A program made the translations under genes and the position numbers. Below the pieces are notes generated by a model that made no database searches, was not told the DNA's origin, and saw only the letters and a list, made by a program, of their open reading frames with translations. DNA of 64,000 nt from Lachnospiraceae bacterium. GTDB lineage: Bacteria; Bacillota; Clostridia; Lachnospirales; Lachnospiraceae. Each line of letters starts with the position of its first letter. The stretch's first letter is position 1. Shown here in pieces: positions 53,947 to 61,570 of this stretch. The DNA is taken from positions 1-64,000 of the forward strand of contig CAJTEW010000005.1 in the NCBI GenBank assembly GCA_910575605.1, in the 5' to 3' direction.

Positions 53947-54996
53947 TTACACTTCTCCATTCTTTTTTAATGCCAGAGCTGCTGCCTTTTGAGCTGTTTC
54001 TTCAAGAGAAATTTCATTCTCTCTGTTAATAATTTCGAAAAATTCCTCTTTTATTCCCTTTGTGCCATTTAATGCTCCCACAATAGAACCTGCAATTGCA
54101 GCCACAGTATCTGTGTCATAGCCTATATTTACTGCCTCATATACTGTATCCAGACTGTCGCCATTACATATCAGAAGAATACCAAAGGCGGCCGGAACAG
54201 CCTCTGACACATGGAGTCCTGTACCAACAAGATTATATATCTTTCTTAGTCTTTCCTCCTTTGTTTCCGGCAGCAGTGCAAGGCTTACTGCCATACCGAT
54301 TCTTTCCTTTACGCTGGCTCCTCCGACGGTTCTGGATACCTTCATTCCAATTTCTTCTCCCTTTGCCGCCCCATAAATACCAGCTTGAATAATATCATAG
54401 ACTGTTGCATTTTGTTCAAATGCTTTGCTGACTGCCGCCGCTGTTGCACATGCGCCTGAAATAGCCAGCTGGTTATCATGCGTTACTCTAGTAATACACA
54501 CTGCATCTTCAATAGCATTATCAATATTACAAGGATTAAAAAATCCAGCCGGAGAAATCTTCATGGCACTTCCATTTGTTGCCTGACGGGCATAATCGAT
54601 AACCTCATTTACTACATACTCTCTGCCTTCTTTTTTAGCCTTAATCTCAGATATAGCACTCCTGGTTGTCGGACCTGCAAAGCGGTTAAACCATTTTGGA
54701 ATGCCAGACCAGCGTATCAGCATGTTCTCAACACATTCAGCATTGATGCTTCCCCCATTTTTAATAATCTCCTCTGTAAGAAGATATGTCTGAGAAAAGT
54801 CATCTGTAATCTGCCCTGGAGTATTCCCATAAGCAAAAGCCGTTTTATCTGGCGCAATCAATTCCCTTACACCGCCTGGATATTTATCTCTTATCTGATC
54901 AAAGCTGAGATTTTCTGTAACAGCACCCATGGCGTCTCCTAAAGCACAACATACCATACTTCCTAAAATTTTATCATAAACTTCGTCTCTCTTCAT
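53947..54996 (-). CDS. ADP-ribosylglycohydrolase family protein
   Basis: A 349-residue DraG-like enzyme. The metal-binding acidic motifs are GDAMGAVTE near the N-terminus, ITDDFSQTYLLTEE, and GYDTDTVAAIAGSIVGALNG near the end, the di-Mg site of ADP-ribosyl(arginine)hydrolases. Within a PTS operon it is likely to cut an N- or O-glycosidic bond in the phosphorylated product rather than act on ADP-ribosylated protein, but the substrate is not known. It lies between the IIC and HPr genes. Confidence 0.9.
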   Translation of the reverse strand: MKRDEVYDKILGSMVCCALGDAMGAVTENLSFDQIRDKYPGGVRELIAPDKTAFAYGNTPGQITDDFSQTYLLTEEIIKNGGSINAECVENMLIRWSGIPKWFNRFAGPTTRSAISEIKAKKEGREYVVNEVIDYARQATNGSAMKISPAGFFNPCNIDNAIEDAVCITRVTHDNQLAISGACATAAAVSKAFEQNATVYDIIQAGIYGAAKGEEIGMKVSRTVGGASVKERIGMAVSLALLPETKEERLRKIYNLVGTGLHVSEAVPAAFGILLICNGDSLDTVYEAVNIGYDTDTVAAIAGSIVGALNGTKGIKEEFFEIINRENEISLEETAQKAAALALKKNGEV

Positions 54997-55021
54997 TTTT
55001 TATTTTCCCTTTCCTTAAATA

Positions 55022-56311
55022 TTATGCCTCTTTTATTTCTTCTTGTTTCTCACTCTGTTTATACATTATTTTCAGGAAAATATACCACAAAACTGTAAGT
55101 GCCGCGATAATGATGATCTGCACAATTCCTCCCATTAAGGAGTTTGTTGTTATTACTCCACTTAAAACCATTGGTGTAGTCCACGGTACAGAAACACCTG
55201 TACATAACGGACAGAGGCCTGTATACATAAAAACATATGAAATCGCACTGCTCACCATAGGTGTTAACAGCATGGGAATGAGCATAACCGGATTCAGCAT
55301 CAATGGGAATCCAAATACAATTGGCTCATAAATACTGAAAATTCCCGGAATCAACGCTACCTCTCCCAGTTTTTTCCAGTCTTTTTTCTTTCTGAAAAAC
55401 AGAAAAATACAAATCAATACCGGATACGCAATAAAGCTTCCATTGAATCCGCCGAAATAAAATGCAAATTCTTCTGTAATAATATGCGGAAGTGCTTCTC
55501 CTGCCTGAAATGCAGCCAGATTTTCAAGTGATAATGATTTGAAAATCGGACTTAAAACAGAATTATATACAATACTGTTTCCATGAAGGCCAAAGAACCA
55601 AAACAGATTACATAAGGCTCCTGCAAGTAAAAAAGCAGGAAAGCTGCTTCCCAGCCGGGAAATCGGGATTTGTATCATCTCATATACAAAGCTGTTCATT
55701 GTGCCAAATGATGTCTGCGCAAATAAAAGCTGAATTGCAAAACAAATAATAAATACAAATCCAATCGGAATCAACGATACAAAAGAATCTGTAACCATCG
55801 GAGGCACACTGTCAGGCATACGAATAATCATATTCTTCTGCACAACAATCCTATAAATTTCTGAACACAAAATTGCAATTAAAATTCCAGTAAAAATTGA
55901 CATACTTCCCATATTGTTTAGAGAATAGCCAGTCCCTCCATCAGCTAATTCAGATACAGGGGTAACAATTAAGAATCCTACAAGCGCGCAGATTGCAACA
56001 TAAATTTGATTTAAGTGATAACTCTCACCCAAGCTATAACCAATTCCCAGTACAATCATAATTGTAATAAGATTAAATGTTACATTCTGAATTGGTATAA
56101 TCGCGTTTTGAAATGCTGCTAAAGCATCTGTTCCTAAAATCCTTTCCATATAAGGTATATTTGCCAGTGCTAATATGAGTGAGCCAAACATAGTAAAAGG
56201 AAGAGAAACCAAAAAAGCATTTTTTACAGCTTGCAGATATCGGTTTTCCCCAATTTTATTAGCTATAGGCAATAAATATTTTTGTAATTTATCTGATAAT
56301 GATGTAAACAT
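55022..56311 (-). CDS. PTS IIC component, lactose/cellobiose-like
   Basis: The membrane permease of the PTS, 429 residues with about ten membrane segments. PYMERILGTDALAAFQN, GSFIAYPVLICIFLF and PIVFGFPLMLNPVMLIPMLLTP are the EIIC signature regions of the cellobiose/lactose family; substrate not determined. It follows the IIB gene by 30 bases. Confidence 0.93.
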   Translation of the reverse strand: MFTSLSDKLQKYLLPIANKIGENRYLQAVKNAFLVSLPFTMFGSLILALANIPYMERILGTDALAAFQNAIIPIQNVTFNLITIMIVLGIGYSLGESYHLNQIYVAICALVGFLIVTPVSELADGGTGYSLNNMGSMSIFTGILIAILCSEIYRIVVQKNMIIRMPDSVPPMVTDSFVSLIPIGFVFIICFAIQLLFAQTSFGTMNSFVYEMIQIPISRLGSSFPAFLLAGALCNLFWFFGLHGNSIVYNSVLSPIFKSLSLENLAAFQAGEALPHIITEEFAFYFGGFNGSFIAYPVLICIFLFFRKKKDWKKLGEVALIPGIFSIYEPIVFGFPLMLNPVMLIPMLLTPMVSSAISYVFMYTGLCPLCTGVSVPWTTPMVLSGVITTNSLMGGIVQIIIIAALTVLWYIFLKIMYKQSEKQEEIKEA

Positions 56312-56341
56312 AATATCCTCCTTATCTCTCGTCTAGGTAAA

Positions 56342-56641
56342 TTATAAGTTTAATGCAAACTCCAAAACCTTTTTTCCATTCATCATTCCATAATCCATAT
56401 TATCAATTACCGCAACCTTTATATTCTGTGCTTCATATTTGTTTTTTAAATCATCATACATATGACGTATCTGAGGTCCTAATAGAATTACATCTGTCTG
56501 CCCGTCATAGGAAGCAAATGAGTCCTTTGCCATTGCTTTAATAGTAACCTCTTCCCCGCTCTGCTTTGCTGCATCCTTCATTTTATTTACTAAAAGGCTC
56601 GTTGACATTCCCATTGAGCATAATAATGTGATATATTTCAT
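56342..56641 (-). CDS. PTS IIB component, lactose/cellobiose-like
   Basis: A 99-residue IIB with the phosphocysteine loop CSMGMSTS near residue 8. The start overlaps the IIA stop by four bases (ATGA), showing coupled translation. Confidence 0.94.
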   Translation of the reverse strand: MKYITLLCSMGMSTSLLVNKMKDAAKQSGEEVTIKAMAKDSFASYDGQTDVILLGPQIRHMYDDLKNKYEAQNIKVAVIDNMDYGMMNGKKVLEFALNL

Positions 56642-56961
56642 TGTTTTACTCCTCCATTAACTATTTTATAAATCTCAATAAATTCTTTTGCCAGATCACT
56701 AATAAGCATTGCATTCATTAAATGATCCTGGCCATGTACCATTAACAGATTCACTGGTTCATCAGCCTTTCCATTCAGCTCGTCCTGAATCAGCTCTGTC
56801 TGAATTTCATGAGCTTCTATAAGAGTATGGCTGCATTCCTGCATCAGCTTCTCGGCTTCAGAATAATTTCCTTTTTTTGCCTCTTCTATTGCGAGAAGAG
56901 CTTTGCTTTTAGCATCCCCGCCTTTTACTATAAGCTCCATAATTATGTTTTCATATGACAT
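56638..56961 (-). CDS. PTS IIA component, lactose/cellobiose-like
   Basis: A 107-residue helical IIA-lac-type protein. The active His is in MVHGQDHLMNA (His76). It is the first structural gene of the operon behind the putative operator/promoter at 57006-57062. Confidence 0.94.
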   Translation of the reverse strand: MSYENIIMELIVKGGDAKSKALLAIEEAKKGNYSEAEKLMQECSHTLIEAHEIQTELIQDELNGKADEPVNLLMVHGQDHLMNAMLISDLAKEFIEIYKIVNGGVKQ

Positions 56962-57005
56962 AGTATATCCTCCTATAAAAAAATCGCGATTTATTTTATG
57001 TTTTA

Positions 57006-57055
57006 ATTATATCTGCCTCTAATTAAAATTCCACATTAAAAAATACCACATTAAA
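57006..57055 (-). promoter_or_regulatory. Promoter with CCACATT repeats before the PTS genes
   Basis: A -10 box TATAAT (57011-57006, minus strand) has no good -35; at the -35 position lies TGTGG, part of a set of CCACATT boxes (57031-57037, 57046-57052, and an inverted copy within 57055-57061). A weak -35 covered by repeated boxes suits an activator such as the PRD regulator encoded just upstream. Confidence 0.5.
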
Positions 57056-57062
57056 TGTGGTA
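57044..57062 (-). terminator. Hairpin between the PRD regulator and PTS IIA genes
   Basis: Dyad TACCACATT / AATGTGGTA (57044-57062), five bases after the regulator stop, followed on the minus strand by TTTTTT. It is both a terminator for the regulator and a possible operator half of the adjacent promoter. Confidence 0.7.
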
Positions 57063-57066
57063 CTTT

Positions 57067-58986
57067 TTACTCGGTATTCTCTATGATATCCATTAAAGTA
57101 TGGTATTGCTTTTCTTTTATCAGCCGCTCTATCCCCTCTTTATCTCCCATTACCTTAGCCGTTACTTCGTAAAAAACAGGCAGATTATCATCACTCTTTC
57201 CTATTGAAGTAAGAAACAAAACCTGAACAATATTTTTTGTCCATTGCACAGGTTTCTCCAGCACTCCGACAAAAACCTTTGTCTCCTCTTCCAATAGTTT
57301 ATAAGGATGGGGCATGGCAGCAAGGTTTCCAAAATCTGTCTGTCCCAGCTCTTCTCGCTTCATCACTGCCTCCAAAAAGTTCTCTGGAAGCTTTTCCCTT
57401 CTCGCTATTGCAGTACAGAAATTTTCTAAAACTTTCTTTTTATCATCTCCCTTAATTCCTATAAAAAACCGCTCTGGTGTATATATTTCGGAAAGATAAG
57501 ATCTTTTTCCATTTTTTAAAAGACTTTTCACTTTAACAATATCGGATGACTCCAGAAAGGTACCAATTTCTATTACAGGCACCGGAATTTTTACCGTGAG
57601 AGGTATGGTTGTAAACACATATTCAATTCTGGAAAAATCAAACCGGCTTAAACCTACTCTGTCGCATATATAAATATGATTCAAATAATCTCCAAATTCC
57701 TTTTCATATCGGTACTTTAACAGTCTCGAACTTCCTTTTCCAGAATTACACACTATAAGTATATCGGACTTTTTTGTTTCTATTTCCCGCATTTCTTCCA
57801 GAGCCAACGCAAAAATCATGGCAAAATATCCTATTTCATCTTCTGATACAGGCTTCTCATATTTTTCTTCCAGAAATTCTCCTATCCGGGCCGCCATAGT
57901 ATACGGAAACGCAAAATTTTTTCTTATTTCAGGCAGGAGCTCATTTGTATTTGAAATCTCATTTAGTATTCTTACTTCAAATGGAACCAAATGAGAATTC
58001 AGCATCATACGTATATGAAAATTTCCTTTTAGATTCACATTAAACTCATCTAAAAGAATATCTAAAATTTTCTCTCCAGTTTCCTCAATATCCTCACTGA
58101 TAATAAAATTTTCGTCTTTTAACTGCTCAGTTTCTATAATGCGCTTACAGGCAAGATGTAAAGAAATATAGCTTTTTTCTGCTTCATCAAATTCTATCTG
58201 CCATCTTTGAGACAAGATATCTAAAAGCCAGTCAATAAATTCTGCTTCCTTTTCTGTAAAGCAGAATGATTTTTCCCAAGCTTTCCTGACAAGCTCAAAT
58301 TTATCCGAGGATATGGGGAATCCAGATTTTATTCGTTTTATGCTTACATAAACATGATGAATAAAGGTCTCCACAGATGTTTCTGTCATGTGGATTCCTG
58401 TATCCTTTAAAATACTTAAAACTGTATCTTCCAAGCTTTTTAATTGTCTGCTTTTTCTTTCGTCCAAAATGCCAAAGCTATTGCGTCTGGCAAAATAATC
58501 TCCGATACATCGGCGGAAATCATACTCTTCTCCTGTCATCTTCAGACCGTAGTTTGACCTCCTGTCGATACTGATATTATACCGGGCAACTATTTGTTCC
58601 ACCTGCTTAAGAGACTGCGTAAGGGTTGTTCTTGAAACAAATAAAAAATCGCACAGTTCATCAATTTTTATATAATCCTTTCGAAATAACAGATAGATAA
58701 GAAGGAAGTCAATTCTTTCTTCTATTGAATCCGGAAGGCTGTATTTTGTACCTGTTTCTCTTGAAAAGTACTGGTTCCATTTTTCTTCGTCTGTAATCTG
58801 CAGGATATATCCTAATCTTGGCTTTGAAACAATAGAAAAACCATTTGCCTGGGCATCCAAGCTTATCTCTTTTATGCGAAGTCTAACCGTCTTAACACTA
58901 ATGTTTAAAGCAGCCGCCATGTTTTCTGCGGTCATATATCCGCCATGGCTAAACTGCTTTAAAATACTCATTCTATTTCTTTCCAT
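57067..58986 (-). CDS. PRD-domain transcriptional activator with EIIB/EIIA modules (MtlR/LicR-like)
   Basis: A 639-residue regulator. N-terminal HTH (MTAENMAAALNISVKTVRLRIKEISL, about 15-45), a second HTH-like region, two PRDs (about 190-400), an EIIB-like module with CNSGKGSSRLL (about 410-420) and a C-terminal EIIA-mannitol-like module with LAAMPHP (about 550). PTS phosphorylation of PRD and EIIA histidines normally sets activity. It probably activates the downstream IIA-IIB-IIC genes. ATG 58986 or 58971 are possible starts. Repeat R8 ends directly 5' of it. Confidence 0.9.
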   Translation of the reverse strand: MERNRMSILKQFSHGGYMTAENMAAALNISVKTVRLRIKEISLDAQANGFSIVSKPRLGYILQITDEEKWNQYFSRETGTKYSLPDSIEERIDFLLIYLLFRKDYIKIDELCDFLFVSRTTLTQSLKQVEQIVARYNISIDRRSNYGLKMTGEEYDFRRCIGDYFARRNSFGILDERKSRQLKSLEDTVLSILKDTGIHMTETSVETFIHHVYVSIKRIKSGFPISSDKFELVRKAWEKSFCFTEKEAEFIDWLLDILSQRWQIEFDEAEKSYISLHLACKRIIETEQLKDENFIISEDIEETGEKILDILLDEFNVNLKGNFHIRMMLNSHLVPFEVRILNEISNTNELLPEIRKNFAFPYTMAARIGEFLEEKYEKPVSEDEIGYFAMIFALALEEMREIETKKSDILIVCNSGKGSSRLLKYRYEKEFGDYLNHIYICDRVGLSRFDFSRIEYVFTTIPLTVKIPVPVIEIGTFLESSDIVKVKSLLKNGKRSYLSEIYTPERFFIGIKGDDKKKVLENFCTAIARREKLPENFLEAVMKREELGQTDFGNLAAMPHPYKLLEEETKVFVGVLEKPVQWTKNIVQVLFLTSIGKSDDNLPVFYEVTAKVMGDKEGIERLIKEKQYHTLMDIIENTE

Positions 58987-58996
58987 CACTCTCAAG

Positions 58997-59077
58997 TTGG
59001 GGACGGGGTATTTTTAAAAAGTGCCTGTCCCCTGCCAGGGTGGGGACAGGCACTTTTTAAAAATACCCCGTCCCCAA
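58997..59077. repeat. Composite palindromic repeat, copy R8
   Basis: Two 34-bp arms, 58999-59032 and 59042-59075, exact reverse complements, loop TGCCAGGGT. The arms equal those of R1. It lies between glgP (ends 59083) and the PRD regulator, with no other gap, so the regulator's leader would carry the repeat. Confidence 0.96.
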
Positions 59078-59082
59078 CTGCT

Positions 59083-61554
59083 CTACTCCTCTACTTCTAC
59101 CTTAATAGGGTCAAGCTTCCAAATATCCTCTATATACTCGCGAATCGTTCTGTCTGATGAAAACTTACCACAGCATGCAGTATTAAGAAGAGCTTTCTTT
59201 GCCCAGCCTTCCTTATCCCTGTATGCTTCTTCCACCTTCTTCTGTGTCTCTGCGTAAGAGCGGAAATCCTTCAAGATAAAATACATATCCGCACGGTTAC
59301 TGCTCTTTTTGTTAAGAAGAGAATTATAAAGGTCACGATACATCTCTTTGTCACCTTTTGCATAAGTGCCGTCTACAAGCTGATCTACCACTCTGCGGAT
59401 ATCCGGGTCACTGTTATAAATATCCATCGGATTATATCCGCCGTTCTGCTCATAACTAATAACCTCGTCAGAACTTAAACCAAAGATAAATGCATTCTCT
59501 GCGCCTACCTCCTCTACAATCTCCACATTAGCTCCATCCATCGTACCGATTGTCGGCGCGCCATTTAACATGAATTTCATGTTTCCTGTACCAGAAGCTT
59601 CTTTGGAAGCTGTAGAAATCTGTTCGCTGACATCTGCAGCCGCAAATATCTTCTCTGCATTAGATACACGGTAATCCTCAATAAATACAACCTTAAGTTT
59701 TCCATTAATACTCTGATCATTATTTACAACATCTGCAACAGAATTAATCAATTTAATAATCTGTTTTGCACGAATATACCCTGCAGAAGCCTTTGCACCA
59801 AAAATAAAGGTTCTTGGGAAGAAGCTCATTTCCGGATGTTCCTTTATCTGATTGTACAGGTACATAACATGTAAAATATTAAGAAGCTGTCTCTTATACT
59901 CATGAAGTCTCTTAACCTGTACGTCAAAAATGGAACGCGGATCAACCTCAACACCATTATGCTCCTTAATATATGCTGCCAGGCGTTCCTTATTTTTAAA
60001 CTTAATCTGACGGAACTCTTCAAGAGCCTGCGGGTCGTCTGCAAGCGGTTTTAGTTTACTCATTAAAGATAAATCTGTAATCCAGTCCTTTGTACCGATT
60101 TTTTCAGTTACCCAGTCTGCCAAAAGATAATTTCCGTGCATCAGGAAACGTCTCTGTGTAATACCATTTGTCTTATTATTGAATTTCTTTGGCATCATTT
60201 GATAGAAATCCTTTAATTCCTGATTCTTAAGAATTTCTGTATGAAGTCTTGCAACACCATTTACCGAAAAACCTGCTACAATCGCAAGGTGTGCCATTTT
60301 TACCTGACCGTCTCTTAAAATGGACATCTTACGGATTTTCTCTTCATTTCCCGGATACTGAGCTCGAATCTGAAGAATAAATCTGCGGTCAATCTCCTGA
60401 ATAATCTGATATACCCTTGGAAGAAGTCTTGAGAACAGATCTATCGGCCATTTCTCAAGAGCCTCTGCCATAATCGTATGATTTGTATATGCACAGGTCT
60501 TTGTAGTAACCTCCCATGCTTCATTCCAGCCAAGTCCCTCTTCATCAAGAAGAATTCTCATAAGCTCGGCAACTGCAACCGTCGGATGGGTATCATTCAT
60601 CTGAATTGCAACCTTTTCATGAAGCCTTGTAATATCATCATGCTTTCTTTTATATTTTGCAATTGCTGCCTGCAGACTTGCAGAAACAAAGAAATACTGC
60701 TGTTTCAGCCTTAACTCTTTTCCAGCGTAATGATTATCGTTCGGATAAAGCACCTCTACAATATTTTTTGCAAGATTTTGCTGCTCAACTGCTTTGTGAT
60801 AATCTCCCCTGTCAAAGGAATCTAACTGGAAATCCACAATCGGCTCTGCATCCCAAATACGGAGAGTGTTTACTACATGATTATTATAACCTACAACCGG
60901 ATAATCATAAGGAATTGCAAGTACGGACTCATAATTTTCCTGTACAAAACGCATCGCTCCTGTCACATCATCATATTCTACACGGATATTTCCGCCGAAA
61001 CGTACTTCTTTTGCATACTCCGGCCTTCTAAGCTCAAACGGATTTCCATCTTTTAACCAGTTATCTGGTTTTTCTACCTGATAACCATTCTCAATCTTCT
61101 GTTTAAACATACCGTAACGGTAACGAATTCCGCAGCCATATGCAGCATATCCAAGTGTTGCAAGAGAATCAAGAAAACAAGCCGCCAGACGTCCCAAACC
61201 GCCATTTCCAAGCGCCGGATCCGGTTCTAAATCCTCAATAGCGTTGATATCGATTCCCATCTCCTCAAGCGCTTCCTTAACTTCCGTGTATGCAGTCATA
61301 TTAATCAGATTATTTCCGAGAGCTCTTCCCATCAAAAATTCCATAGACATATAGTAAACCATCTTCGGATCTTCTTTTTCATACTGCTTCTGGGTTTCAA
61401 GCCAATCGTCGATAATGACTTCCTTTACCGCATAAGAAACGGCCTGAAATAACTGCTGCGGCGTTGCCTCATCAACAGTTTTTCTAAAAAGTGTCTTTAC
61501 ATTTGTTTCTACTTCCTTTTTAAATGCATTCTTCTCAAATCTTGGATTATACAT
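59083..61554 (-). CDS. glgP: Glycogen/starch/alpha-glucan phosphorylase
   Basis: Releases glucose-1-phosphate from alpha-1,4-glucans using pyridoxal phosphate. The 823 residues include GNGGLGRLAACFLDSLATLGY (N-terminal domain), KMAHLAIVAGFSVNGVARLHTEILK, RIPEYKRQLLN-type VKRLHEYKRQLLN, and the PLP-lysine motif EASGTGNMKFMLNGAPTIGT. Length is normal. It follows ileS by 16 bases; repeat R8 comes six bases after its stop. Confidence 0.98.
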   Translation of the reverse strand: MYNPRFEKNAFKKEVETNVKTLFRKTVDEATPQQLFQAVSYAVKEVIIDDWLETQKQYEKEDPKMVYYMSMEFLMGRALGNNLINMTAYTEVKEALEEMGIDINAIEDLEPDPALGNGGLGRLAACFLDSLATLGYAAYGCGIRYRYGMFKQKIENGYQVEKPDNWLKDGNPFELRRPEYAKEVRFGGNIRVEYDDVTGAMRFVQENYESVLAIPYDYPVVGYNNHVVNTLRIWDAEPIVDFQLDSFDRGDYHKAVEQQNLAKNIVEVLYPNDNHYAGKELRLKQQYFFVSASLQAAIAKYKRKHDDITRLHEKVAIQMNDTHPTVAVAELMRILLDEEGLGWNEAWEVTTKTCAYTNHTIMAEALEKWPIDLFSRLLPRVYQIIQEIDRRFILQIRAQYPGNEEKIRKMSILRDGQVKMAHLAIVAGFSVNGVARLHTEILKNQELKDFYQMMPKKFNNKTNGITQRRFLMHGNYLLADWVTEKIGTKDWITDLSLMSKLKPLADDPQALEEFRQIKFKNKERLAAYIKEHNGVEVDPRSIFDVQVKRLHEYKRQLLNILHVMYLYNQIKEHPEMSFFPRTFIFGAKASAGYIRAKQIIKLINSVADVVNNDQSINGKLKVVFIEDYRVSNAEKIFAAADVSEQISTASKEASGTGNMKFMLNGAPTIGTMDGANVEIVEEVGAENAFIFGLSSDEVISYEQNGGYNPMDIYNSDPDIRRVVDQLVDGTYAKGDKEMYRDLYNSLLNKKSSNRADMYFILKDFRSYAETQKKVEEAYRDKEGWAKKALLNTACCGKFSSDRTIREYIEDIWKLDPIKVEVEE

Positions 61555-61570
61555 GTTTTCATCCCCTTTA

